In this document: positions 8,261 through 16,577 of the stretch, piece after piece
How positions within the stretch are numbered: position 1 is the stretch's first letter
Layout of the letters: the number at the start of each line of letters is the position of its first letter
NCBI GenBank assembly: GCA_025059595.1
Contig: JANXDI010000012.1
Location: 32,001 to 96,000, forward strand
Source of the DNA: Candidatus Calditenuaceae archaeon
Lineage (GTDB): Archaea; Thermoproteota; Nitrososphaeria_A; Caldarchaeales; Calditenuaceae
DNA: 64,000 nucleotides
Reading direction: 5' to 3'
Translations under genes and position numbers: made by a program
Notes under the pieces: generated by a model
The model's database searches: none
What the model saw: the letters and a program-made list of their open reading frames with translations, nothing else
What the model was told of the DNA's origin: nothing

Positions 8261-8333
8261 CCTGGACAAGGTTTAGCGGCGGCAGGCTCAAGACCTGCTC
8301 CCTTAGAGGTTCATGTGTTCGAGCTCCCGCTCC
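8261..8333 (+). repeat. Decayed tRNA-Leu(CAA) copy without intron
   Basis: The anticodon arm GCAGG-CTCAAGA-CCTGC is perfect and keeps the CAA anticodon. The variable arm TCCCTTAGAGG is close to that of the intact gene at 5885-5990. The T arm (TGTTCGAGCTCCCGC) no longer pairs, and no acceptor 5' strand is found. It lies between the kinase relic and the second HEPN/MNT pair. Confidence 0.6.
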
Positions 8334-8375
8334 ATGAGTCTGTTGTTGTGATGAGGGGTTTGTTGTGGTTACAGG

Positions 8376-8795
8376 TTAACCGCTGTATTCCGCGAACAGT
8401 TTCTTCACGGCTTTGTATGCCTGCTCCGCCGAGTTGAACGCCTCCTCAGCTTCCGACTTGTCGAAGACGAGGTCCGCAGGCGTCATCGAAAGCTCGTCGC
8501 CATACATCGCCGGCTCCCTCTTTTCCGCCAGCTTCCTTGAGACATCGGCCATCTCATCGACTGGGAACCACGCCGGAAATCTGTCTCTGAACTTTATCAG
8601 GGCCGGGCTTACGTCGTGTCTCTTCGGATACTCTATTCCAAGAAGCCTTAACGCAGCTTTTAGCGCCAGCTCGACGGCCTCCTGAGAGCTTCTAATCGAG
8701 TAGGCCAGGCTCCCTTCATTCAGCTCTCTTTTAGCGGTCTCTAGCCTTCTAGCTGATTGGGTCAGAAGAGATTTTGCAACATCCACGTTTCTCAC
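8376..8795 (-). CDS. HEPN domain protein (second copy)
   Basis: 139 residues, helical. SQEAVELALKAALRLLGIEYPKRHD aligns directly with the HEPN protein at 7027-7461, and KREPAMYGDEL keeps the Tyr that an MNT partner would modify. As in the first copy, the RNase-type RX4-6H spacing is not obvious. The gene follows the MNT gene with an ATGA overlap, so the two are translated together. The pair is inverted with respect to the first one, with decayed tRNA and kinase sequence between. Confidence 0.8.
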   Translation of the reverse strand: MRNVDVAKSLLTQSARRLETAKRELNEGSLAYSIRSSQEAVELALKAALRLLGIEYPKRHDVSPALIKFRDRFPAWFPVDEMADVSRKLAEKREPAMYGDELSMTPADLVFDKSEAEEAFNSAEQAYKAVKKLFAEYSG

Positions 8796-9541
8796 AGCTC
8801 AATCACTTCTCCGACCTTTGCGTCGGGCTTCAGGACCCATACCCATTCCTCATCAGTCAACCACACCCTAGACGCTCCAAGCTCCTTCATCCTCGCTTTC
8901 ATCCTTCTGACCTCTCTACCGTAAGTTCCGTCATCTACAACGGCTATGCCTTCCTCCACCACATCGAGCATGATCGGCGGATGTTTTCGGAGGGTTTGGC
9001 TACTGATGGGGTGGAACGAGAGGTGAGTCGATATCCCCTTCTCCTCAAGCCACTCTAGTTCACGGGCAACCCTCGGGGAGTATTCGATGCTTACGAGCCT
9101 GTCGACGGTTTTCCCGAGTGATTTGAACCCGTCCAGAACTATTAGGAGGTCCACATCGCTGTCCACCCCAGCGCTGCCCCTAGCCACCGACCCGAAGACG
9201 ACGATGCTCCTCAGACCTATGTCGTTCCTCATCGCTTCTATGCTGAATGCTCCCACCAGCCTGCTGTATCTTTGCTGCGGTATTTTCTCGAGGTTCCGCA
9301 GCACTCCGGCAACGCTTAGAAGGTAAACGTCTGGGTCGGCGAGCCTGTAAATCCATCCCCGCGGCGTCTTTTCATGAACATAGACCACACCCGCTTCCCT
9401 CAGCCTCAGCAACGCCACCCTCGCAGCTCCGCCCCCTCTAAGCAGTTCAGCCACGTCGCCTGACGTGAACCCCTCGGCGCCAAACTTGTGGTACAGCCTC
9501 GCATAGAGCGTGCCGAGCCGGTTGGAAAGCCATCTAACCAT
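8792..9541 (-). CDS. MNT-type nucleotidyltransferase with N-terminal winged helix (second copy)
   Basis: 249 residues. N-terminal winged helix (FTSGDVAELLRGGGAARVAL...RGWIYRL), then the nucleotidyltransferase core with IVVFGSVARGSAGVDSDVDL, preserving the GS motif and both catalytic Asp. Like the copy at 6302 it ends with a conserved tail containing LGASRVWLTDEEWVW. It should neutralise the HEPN protein encoded next to it by AMP transfer, and the winged helix could repress the operon. A palindrome (9544-9560) sits between the TATA element and the start, where a repressor would bind. Confidence 0.83.
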   Translation of the reverse strand: MVRWLSNRLGTLYARLYHKFGAEGFTSGDVAELLRGGGAARVALLRLREAGVVYVHEKTPRGWIYRLADPDVYLLSVAGVLRNLEKIPQQRYSRLVGAFSIEAMRNDIGLRSIVVFGSVARGSAGVDSDVDLLIVLDGFKSLGKTVDRLVSIEYSPRVARELEWLEEKGISTHLSFHPISSQTLRKHPPIMLDVVEEGIAVVDDGTYGREVRRMKARMKELGASRVWLTDEEWVWVLKPDAKVGEVIEL

Positions 9542-9543
9542 CC

Positions 9544-9560
9544 GTTACATCATTTGTAAC
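9544..9560 (-). promoter_or_regulatory. Operator-like palindrome of the second MNT/HEPN pair
   Basis: GTTACA-TCATT-TGTAAC is a perfect 6-base inverted repeat beginning 3 bases before the ATG at 9541. A TATA-like element (GTTATAT on the minus strand, about 9567-9573) lies just upstream of it. Binding here would block a leaderless transcript, which fits autoregulation by the winged-helix antitoxin. Confidence 0.5.
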
Positions 9561-9750
9561 GCTCAGATATAACGGTATAGGCCGAGGCTATTCTGAAGAA
9601 AGTCATCACCGTGACGGCCCTCAGACACGGCTTTTACCCTGTACCTTGGTCTCTGTTCTGACCGGGCCAGGAGGGAGAGAAATGGTGAGTGGTGAGGCTG
9701 GTGCCGCCTTCAGGAAGTCTCCTCCGCCCAAGGAATTCTCCGGTAGCCTA

Positions 9751-9808
9751 GTTAACTCAAGACCCGCTCCCCTATGGACCCGTAGGTTTGAATACCATCT
9801 TCGTGCAC
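9751..9808 (+). repeat. Decayed tRNA-Leu 3' half
   Basis: AACTCAAGACCCGCTCCCC matches the anticodon loop (CTCAAGA) and the start of the variable arm of tRNA-Leu(CAA). It continues through a damaged T arm (GTAGGTTTGAATACCAT) to GTGCACC. Stem pairing is lost. It ends about 160 bases before gatD. Confidence 0.45.
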
Positions 9809-9970
9809 CGGCACCCTCCAGAGAGTGTCTTCTGTTGTCGTCGTGTCTTATTTTGTGTTCGGGATTCCTGCGGATGGTTCGAGTTTGGATGCTCATGGCT
9901 GGGCGTTTGAGGTCTGTGGTCGGCGAGTTGTCTTGTTGCGGAGGGTTTTTGATTTGGGGTCTCCGGTCTT

Positions 9971-11320
9971 ATGCTGGTGTCTGGTGTGGAGAGGTGGGAG
10001 GGGTATAGTGGGTTTCTGCTGGAGATGATTAGGGCTGCGGGTGCGGAGATTGGTGACGAGGTTTTGGTGGAGCGGCCTGACGGCTCTAGTTTCCGTGGGC
10101 TGCTTATGTCGAAGACGGAGCTCTCGGCTGAGAATATCCTCGTGGTGAAGCTCGGTAACGGCTACAATGTTGGGGTGGCCGTGGACCCTTCGTGCAGGAT
10201 TCTGAAGGTTGCTGCGGGCCGTCGGCCGGCTTTCATCCGTCCTCCGCCTCCTCCCTCGAGGAGCGGCCTCCCGCGTGTCAGGATAGTTGGGACTGGGGGG
10301 ACGATTGCGAGCCGGGTTGATTATAGGACTGGTGCTGTGAGGCCAGCCATCTCTTCCGAGGATTTGGTCTCTCTTGTGCCTGAGCTGGGTGAGGTTGCCG
10401 CTGTCGAGGCTGAGGTCCTGTTCTCGATGTATAGCGAGGACTTTACGACACGTGAGTGGGGTGTGATTGCTGAGAGAGTGAAGCAGCTTATTACGGATGG
10501 CGTTGAGGGCGTGGTCTTGACTCATGGGACTGATACGATGCACTACACGGCGGCTGCCCTGAGCTTTGTGCTTCAGAGGCCTCCGGTCCCGATTGTTCTC
10601 GTGGGCTCTCAGAGAAGCAGCGACAGACCCTCCAGCGACGCGGCCTCAAACCTAATCGGAGCAGTCTGGGCCGCGGCCCGTGCACCATTCGCCGAGGTCG
10701 TGATAGCCATGCACTCTTGGCACTCGGACGATTCAATTTCATTTCACCGAGGGACACGGGTCGTGAAGATGCACACCAGCAGCCGCGACGCGTTCAGGAG
10801 CGTCAACGCCTCGCCCCTAGCTGTTCTGGAGGAGGAGGGGGGCCTCAAAGTCCTCGAAGACGGCTTCAATCCGCGGGGAGGTGGAGGTTTTCTCTACGCT
10901 CCCGGGTTCAGCGACCGGGCTGCCCTCATAAAGTTTTATCCGGGAATGGGGCCGGAGATTCTCGATTATCTTGAGGGTGAGGGGTTCAGGGGCGTGGTCT
11001 TGGAGGGGACTGGACTTGGCCACGTCGCACGGCGCTGGATTCCGGTGATTAGGCGGCTGACCAGCGGCGGCTTCTTCGTCGGAATGGCTTCTCAGTGTAG
11101 GTTCGGGAGGGTGAACATGAGGGTCTACAACACGGGGCGAGACCTCTTGAACGCCGGCGTGGTTGAGCTGGACGACATGCTGGCTGAGACGGCTCTGGTT
11201 AAGCTGATGTGGGCGCTCCACAGGGCTAGGGACTTGGAAGAGGTTCGGAGGCTTATGTTGACGCCCGTGGCTGGCGAGATGGGTGGGAGGATTCTTCCAA
11301 GGAGTGTGGATGCGGGGTGA
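9971..11320 (+). CDS. gatD: Glutamyl-tRNA(Gln) amidotransferase subunit D
   Basis: 449 residues. GatD is the asparaginase-like subunit that releases ammonia from an amide donor so that GatE can convert Glu-tRNA(Gln) to Gln-tRNA(Gln) in archaea. The N-terminal 95 residues are the small beta-barrel typical of GatD. The amidase domain starts with RIVGTGGTIAS (about residues 104-114, first catalytic Thr) and has VLTHGTDTMHYTAAAL (second Thr and Asp). The length is normal. A TATA-like T-rich stretch lies about 25 bases upstream, supporting the ATG at 9971 as a leaderless start. The stop overlaps the gatE start by GTGA. Confidence 0.95.
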   Translation: MLVSGVERWEGYSGFLLEMIRAAGAEIGDEVLVERPDGSSFRGLLMSKTELSAENILVVKLGNGYNVGVAVDPSCRILKVAAGRRPAFIRPPPPPSRSGLPRVRIVGTGGTIASRVDYRTGAVRPAISSEDLVSLVPELGEVAAVEAEVLFSMYSEDFTTREWGVIAERVKQLITDGVEGVVLTHGTDTMHYTAAALSFVLQRPPVPIVLVGSQRSSDRPSSDAASNLIGAVWAAARAPFAEVVIAMHSWHSDDSISFHRGTRVVKMHTSSRDAFRSVNASPLAVLEEEGGLKVLEDGFNPRGGGGFLYAPGFSDRAALIKFYPGMGPEILDYLEGEGFRGVVLEGTGLGHVARRWIPVIRRLTSGGFFVGMASQCRFGRVNMRVYNTGRDLLNAGVVELDDMLAETALVKLMWALHRARDLEEVRRLMLTPVAGEMGGRILPRSVDAG

Positions 11321-13194
11321 GCTACGAGGAGCTCGGCCTCAAGGTTGGGCTAGAGATTCACAGACAGCTCGACACGAAGCACAAGCTCTTCTGTAGTTGT
11401 GGAACGACGCCTCCGCCTGAGGGCAGGGCCAAGATTAGAGTGATGAGAAGATTGAGGGAGACTCAGAGCGAGCTAGGCGAGGTCGACCAGGCCGCTCGCT
11501 TCGAGTCCCTCCGGATGAGAAGGATAATCTATGAATATGACCCCTCCTCAGCGTGTCTGGTGGAGCTGGACGAGGAGCCTCCACACCCCATCAACCTAGA
11601 GGCGGTCCGCATAGCCCTGACTGCTGCGCTCATGGTAGGGGGGAGGCCCGTTGACGAGATTCATGTGATGAGGAAGATTGTGATTGATGGGAGTAACACC
11701 TCGGGCTTCCAGAGGACTTGCATCGTGTCGCTGGGCGGCGAGCTTGTTGTGGACGGCCTGCGAGTACCCATTCAGACGATTACGCTCGAGGAGGATGCTG
11801 CGAGGATTGTGAGGGCTGAGGCCGACGAAGTCGTCTACGACCTCTCGAGGCTCGGAATACCGCTCATCGAGGTCTCGACAGGCCCGGTCCTCAACTCGCC
11901 CACGCTCGCCGCTAAGGCTGCTGAGGCTATCGGGAGGGTCTTGAGGGCGACGCGCGGTGTCAAGAGGGGGCTGGGGACGGTGAGGCAAGACCTCAACATC
12001 TCGATTCGGGGGAGCGGGCTGATGGAGGTGAAGGGCGTCCAAGAGCTGGAGCTGATACCCAAGGTGATAGACTACGAGGTGAGGCGACTCAAGCACCTAG
12101 CCAGCCTCGTAGAGGAGCTGAAGAGAAGAGGCGTCCAGCCCGAGGCCGTCGAGTCCCAGCCGATACTGGACTTGACCAGCGTCTTCGAGGGGTGTGAGAG
12201 CCGGCTGATTAAGAGAAAGATAAGCGAGGGCGGCTTGGTGCTGGGACTGAGGTTACCGGGGTTCGCTGGGCTTCTCCGCGGCGAGGGAGACGTGCGGCTG
12301 GGCAGGGAGCTGGCAGAATACGCCAAGGCCTGGGGCGGTGTCGAGGGGATATTCCACTCAGACGAGCTTCCCGGATACGGCATAGGCCGGAGCGAGGTCG
12401 ATGAGGCGCGGAGAGTATTGGGATGCGGTGAGGGCGACGGGTTCGTCGTTGTGGCTGGACGCGAGGCGCGGGCCCGGGATGCGCTGGAGGCCGTGAGGAT
12501 GAGGGCGGCCCAAGCCTGTGCCCTGATTCCCGACGAGACGCGAGCCGCGCTCCCGGACGGGACGACAATCTACATGCGGCCGAGACCGGGCTCCGCCCGA
12601 ATGTATCCCGAGACCGATATACCCCCGTTCAGAGTTTCTCGAGAACTTCTCGAAGAGATTGAGAGGAGCCTTCCGCCTCCGCTCGAGAGGGTTGCGGAGG
12701 AGCTTGTCAAGCGATACAGGCTCAGCAACCAGCTAGCCTGGGAGCTCATAGACTCGGAGATGGTTGAGGAGTTCGAGGCAATTGTGGGGCTCGGCGTCGC
12801 ACCCAGCGTAGTCGCCAGCACCCTCACAGAGGGGCTCAAACAGCTGCGAAGAGAAGGCCACCGAGTCGAGAACATAACACCCCAACACATCCGCGACTAC
12901 TTCAAACTCGTAAGCAGGGGCGAAACAGCGAAGGAGTCAGCCCTCCAAGTCCTCGCCGAAATCGCCAAAGACCCCGCACTCGCGGCAGAGGAGGCCGTGG
13001 ATAGACTTGGTCTGAGAGCCCCACCCATAGAAGAGGTCAAAGCCTACATCGACGAGCTCGTATCCCACGTGCCGCCAAATGAGAGGAAATCCGCAACCGG
13101 CAAACTGATGGGCGAGCTAATGAGAAAATACAGAGGCAGAGTCGACGGCGCCCTCCTCAACAAGCTCCTAATGGAAAGAGTCAAGGCCAACTAA
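11317..13194 (+). CDS. gatE: Glutamyl-tRNA(Gln) amidotransferase subunit E
   Basis: 625 residues, normal for GatE. The opening LGLKVGLEIHRQLDTKHKLF is the GatB/GatE signature, followed by CSCGT, part of the zinc site. The cradle domain includes GSNTSGFQRT and the LEEDAARIV region. Next comes an inserted AspRS-like GAD domain, and the C-terminal tail (EEVKAYIDELVSHVPPNERK, then GKLMGELMRKY) is the YqeY-like tRNA-recruiting domain. It transfers the amide to Glu-tRNA(Gln) with GatD, encoded just upstream. The GTG start lies in a GTGA overlap with gatD. Confidence 0.95.
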   Translation: MSYEELGLKVGLEIHRQLDTKHKLFCSCGTTPPPEGRAKIRVMRRLRETQSELGEVDQAARFESLRMRRIIYEYDPSSACLVELDEEPPHPINLEAVRIALTAALMVGGRPVDEIHVMRKIVIDGSNTSGFQRTCIVSLGGELVVDGLRVPIQTITLEEDAARIVRAEADEVVYDLSRLGIPLIEVSTGPVLNSPTLAAKAAEAIGRVLRATRGVKRGLGTVRQDLNISIRGSGLMEVKGVQELELIPKVIDYEVRRLKHLASLVEELKRRGVQPEAVESQPILDLTSVFEGCESRLIKRKISEGGLVLGLRLPGFAGLLRGEGDVRLGRELAEYAKAWGGVEGIFHSDELPGYGIGRSEVDEARRVLGCGEGDGFVVVAGREARARDALEAVRMRAAQACALIPDETRAALPDGTTIYMRPRPGSARMYPETDIPPFRVSRELLEEIERSLPPPLERVAEELVKRYRLSNQLAWELIDSEMVEEFEAIVGLGVAPSVVASTLTEGLKQLRREGHRVENITPQHIRDYFKLVSRGETAKESALQVLAEIAKDPALAAEEAVDRLGLRAPPIEEVKAYIDELVSHVPPNERKSATGKLMGELMRKYRGRVDGALLNKLLMERVKAN

Positions 13195-13282
13195 TTCCGA
13201 GACAACTTGCAGATTTCAGCGAGATTTAATCTCACGAGATAGTAATACCGCACAGCGTAATGGTGGCTAGCCGAATTATATG

Positions 13283-14353
13283 TTAGGCTTCTTCAGGTTC
13301 TACGCCCTCGATTGAAGTCATTCTATACGCGGTATATGTCGCTAGGAGCGCTGTAGGTGCTGCTAGTTCTGTTGGGAGGGTCATGGCTGGTGCGAGGTCT
13401 ATGACGAGGTCTGCGGCCCTGTAGACTCCCTTGGGGATTCCTTCCCTCGCACCGAAGAGAAGGTTGATGCGCCTCGCAGAGCTGTAGAGCTCGGCAAGCC
13501 GTTGGGTGGTTTTCGAGAGCTCGACGCCCTCAGGCTCGAAGACTATTATTGGCTCACCTCTCCTCGCCCTCACCAGCTGGTAGAGGTCCTGAACCACGAC
13601 GCTCACAATCCGCGGCCGCCTCCCATAGGCTCTCTGCTGAACCTCGAGCCTGCTCGCCTGACCCTCGAGAACCCCCTGCAGAAACTCTGAAAGAGAACGC
13701 GCGTCAACAGGCTCGGAGGGAGCCACGACCAGCTCGCCGACCTCGAACGCCTGGACAGCCCTCCCAATCCTCGCGCCAATCTCTCGGCAGGACTTGGGCG
13801 GCCCCGTGTAGGGCATCTGGACCACGCTTATCTTCGCGAAGAACTCGTGGGCCTCTCTTTTGCCCGGCCTCATCTTGACCCACTCCCTGCTCCCCTCATA
13901 GACAGCGATGTATGCCTTCTCGCCGATTATCTCTACGCGGACAACCATGTCAGGCGTGTCTAGGTCCACGGGTGAAGAAAGCTCTCTCTGAATCGCGGCA
14001 CCCACCGCGATGTTGACGTCCAAGCTCGTGAAGCTGTGCCGGCCTCTCCTGACCGTCCTGACCGCGAAGGACTTGGAGGAGTCCACCTGACCTCTAGCGA
14101 CTTGGACGGCTGCTTCGGCTATGTCTTCAAGACTGGCAGGGACGGATGTCTTGACGCGGTAGACGCTCTCAGCCTCAAGCACCTCAGAGAAAATCCGCGC
14201 GTATAGGGCCTCGGGATCTCCGCAACTGGTCACAGCCACGAGGCCCACGTAGCCGCCGGGCTTAACGACAATCTCAGCCCCGGGGTCAAGCTCAGATATC
14301 CTCGCGGCGCAGACCTCCTCAAGACCCAGAGGAGTCTTCACCAGAACCTCCAA
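13283..14353 (-). CDS. THUMP-SPOUT family RNA methyltransferase (predicted)
   Basis: 356 residues. The N-terminal half is a THUMP-type RNA-binding region (SLEDIAEAAVQVARGQVDSS through SFTSLDVNIAVGAAI, then KAYIAVYEGSREW). The C-terminal half ends with LLFGAREGIPKGVYRAADLV followed by DLAPAMTLPTELA, the glycine-rich turns of the trefoil-knot SAM site of SPOUT enzymes. It is probably a tRNA or rRNA methyltransferase; the modified base cannot be read from sequence. The gene converges with gatE. Confidence 0.7.
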   Translation of the reverse strand: MEVLVKTPLGLEEVCAARISELDPGAEIVVKPGGYVGLVAVTSCGDPEALYARIFSEVLEAESVYRVKTSVPASLEDIAEAAVQVARGQVDSSKSFAVRTVRRGRHSFTSLDVNIAVGAAIQRELSSPVDLDTPDMVVRVEIIGEKAYIAVYEGSREWVKMRPGKREAHEFFAKISVVQMPYTGPPKSCREIGARIGRAVQAFEVGELVVAPSEPVDARSLSEFLQGVLEGQASRLEVQQRAYGRRPRIVSVVVQDLYQLVRARRGEPIIVFEPEGVELSKTTQRLAELYSSARRINLLFGAREGIPKGVYRAADLVIDLAPAMTLPTELAAPTALLATYTAYRMTSIEGVEPEEA

Positions 14354-14519
14354 ACAACCACCCCACCGACCATTCCTAAAAGCTATGATTGTTAGCCATT
14401 TAAAGAAGAAGACCGTAACTAAAGTGCTCAGACCCTTTAAGTGTCGTCAGACATTAACAGGTATCGTGTTAGATGAACAGTTTTATACTCAGTCCTTATC
14501 TTATCCCACCTATCTGCTC

Positions 14520-14705
14520 TCACAACTTCAACTTCAAGCATACATGATATTTTTCATCAGCCAAACATTTGATTGTTATGTCTGTATTCTTACCAGGCCC
14601 TAGTTCAGCCCGCAACCTTTTAAAGTAGCCATTAAGCTTAGAGACTAACAATAATTCCTTGGACCGTGCATGCTTTGCTAAATCTATGTCAAATGGTTTA
14701 CCCAA
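14520..14705 (-). CDS. Small hypothetical protein downstream of the DNA methyltransferase
   Basis: 61 residues from a TTG at 14705, 15 bases behind the methyltransferase stop and on the same strand. Basic and helical, containing ARSKELLLVSKLNGYFKRL and GKNTDITIKCLADEKYHV, ending KLKLKL. It might be a small companion of the methyltransferase or the remnant of a longer gene. The spacing and AT-rich composition match the methyltransferase, so both probably arrived together. Confidence 0.4.
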   Translation of the reverse strand: MGKPFDIDLAKHARSKELLLVSKLNGYFKRLRAELGPGKNTDITIKCLADEKYHVCLKLKL

Positions 14706-14720
14706 ATCATTTCCACTCTC

Positions 14721-16436
14721 TTAGCGGTTATTCTTACTGTTGTTTCTTCTAATTTCTATGATTTTATTCCTCATTTTAGAGAAATAACCTTCGTTCTTTT
14801 TGATAATGTCTTCATAATAATGCGCTATGAGCCTCGAGGATGAGGAGTCAAGCGAGTTTAACGCCGATATCATCGCCGGATAAGTCCTTACACGGTAATC
14901 TTTCTCTGTCAGTTCCTCCTTTATGCACCTTTCCATCTCCTGACTTAACATTAATCTTACTTCCTTTAGCAGCACGTGAGAGTCTATAACCGCTTCATTA
15001 CCTGATTTATTACTGTCAGATTTCTCGAAAAAGAAGATAAAATCGAAAGGGAGTGCGTCAACCTGCATAGCGTGGAAAGTTGTTTCATACCCCTTCAAGT
15101 ACGGTTGATAGGATACCCCTATGTAATCGAAACCACTAGTCTTTAATGCTGAAAGGAAAGCGGCGACTACTCGGAGATCTTTGCTGTTAAACGTTGAGAT
15201 GAATAACCCATTCTCTCTGAGGACCCTGTGACACTCTCTGAAAACAGTCGCAAGTCCTTTTCTGTAATGTTCAAGTGTGAAGCCACGTGTTTTGTTAATT
15301 ACAATCTCACTGTTTTTTGGTGAGAGCTCTGAATCCAACCATAAGAAGTAATCAGAGAGCTCTGCGTAGTTTACGTTTCCACCATAGGGCGGGTCAGTTA
15401 TAATAGCTTCGACTTCACCATCTGGTATTGGCAACTTTCTAGAATCAGTATTGAGTATCATGTACGTTGCTTTACCTCTTTTCAATTCGTCAAAAGATTC
15501 TCCTCTGACGGCGTATCCGTTGATGTATTTGTTGGTATATTCCTTTCCACGTATAATCGCGTTTGCCCTCCTCAGAAATTGATGCCACACGTTTATTTCT
15601 AAATATCGCGGGTATATCCAATAAGCGTGCATCGCCCACCCTTCGATAATCTTCCCCCTTCTGTGACTCATCTTCGAAGCCCATTTGAGCGTGCTGCTTA
15701 GAGTGAATTGTAAGAAACTCTTGACTTCTTCGGAGGTTTTGCAACTATTTATAGCCTCTCTTAAATAATGAATGGCAGCCAAGTTCCTAGGTGTATAGAG
15801 TTCGTCGAAGTACTTGTAGCCGCTTTCTAATAGCTCGCTGGTCTTATCTCCAGCAGGTATTTTCACCCTATTGGACAAATTTATTCTTGGTGGTCTCGGC
15901 AGGTCAATAGGCTCGGGTTTCTTCCTGCCTCTATGACCTTTGGGACATTTGAATTGGACGATGAGTGCCTCGCCAGTTTTACGGTCATATTCTACCCACT
16001 CCGCCACTCCTTGCCAGTTGCAGAGGGGGCATTTGACGGCGTAGAGCTCGTCCATCAGCCGGCTGAGTTTTTCCTTCAGGGAACTAAGTGCACCACGGTA
16101 CTCTCTAATATCAAGGGGAGCCACCTCATGATACATTATCTTAACCGCGAGTGGATTCAAATCAACGGCAATTACCTTTCTACGAGCAATTAAACCCTCG
16201 ACTAACGTAACACCGCCACCCGCAAATGGGTCCAAAATGACATCGCCCTCGTTGGTGAACGTCTCTATTAGTGTTCTGAAGACTTTCCAAGGTCTTCTCG
16301 CCCAGAACTTGTGCATCATGTATACGGGAGTATGTGTTGAAGCCTCTATGCGCTTGAGATTGTCGATCATGTCCTTAATTTCTCTGCCTGCGTTGTGTGT
16401 TGGCAGCTCGAACGACGTTAAGACCCTTCTACACAA
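14721..16436 (-). CDS. DNA adenine/cytosine-N4 methyltransferase
   Basis: Up to 571 residues; the ATG at 16370 (MIDNLKRIEAS) is an equally good start. Motif I is DVILDPFAGGGVTLVEGL, motif IV is ITDPPYGGNVNYAEL (DPPY), giving an amino-methyltransferase with the N-terminal FxGxG first (beta/gamma-like order). A four-cysteine zinc site (CPLCNWQG...FKCPKGH) sits between them. PVYMMHKFWARRPWKVF near the start is typical of a family of large solitary methyltransferases. No restriction enzyme gene follows, only a 61-residue ORF. The gene is clearly more AT-rich than its neighbours, suggesting transfer. Confidence 0.85.
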   Translation of the reverse strand: MCRRVLTSFELPTHNAGREIKDMIDNLKRIEASTHTPVYMMHKFWARRPWKVFRTLIETFTNEGDVILDPFAGGGVTLVEGLIARRKVIAVDLNPLAVKIMYHEVAPLDIREYRGALSSLKEKLSRLMDELYAVKCPLCNWQGVAEWVEYDRKTGEALIVQFKCPKGHRGRKKPEPIDLPRPPRINLSNRVKIPAGDKTSELLESGYKYFDELYTPRNLAAIHYLREAINSCKTSEEVKSFLQFTLSSTLKWASKMSHRRGKIIEGWAMHAYWIYPRYLEINVWHQFLRRANAIIRGKEYTNKYINGYAVRGESFDELKRGKATYMILNTDSRKLPIPDGEVEAIITDPPYGGNVNYAELSDYFLWLDSELSPKNSEIVINKTRGFTLEHYRKGLATVFRECHRVLRENGLFISTFNSKDLRVVAAFLSALKTSGFDYIGVSYQPYLKGYETTFHAMQVDALPFDFIFFFEKSDSNKSGNEAVIDSHVLLKEVRLMLSQEMERCIKEELTEKDYRVRTYPAMISALNSLDSSSSRLIAHYYEDIIKKNEGYFSKMRNKIIEIRRNNSKNNR

Positions 16437-16577
16437 CTTAGATAACCATATCGATATATGTTTTGCTTTAATATGCGTCTAACATTATTACATCTCAATA
16501 TAGCGATGATGATACAGGGGGCCCTCAGAGATTTTATCAAGCCCCTTGCAGGCTTAAAAGTTTTTGAAAAAGCTGAG

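Noticed and set aside
10491..10974. Frames antisense to or within gatD and gatE
   Set aside because: They arise from the high GC content and codon structure of the real genes and have no independent support.
14385..14603. Rightward frame of 72 codons
   Set aside because: It is antisense to the small protein downstream of the methyltransferase, lacks a promoter and has a low-complexity, Cys/Phe/Tyr-rich translation typical of a chance AT-rich frame.
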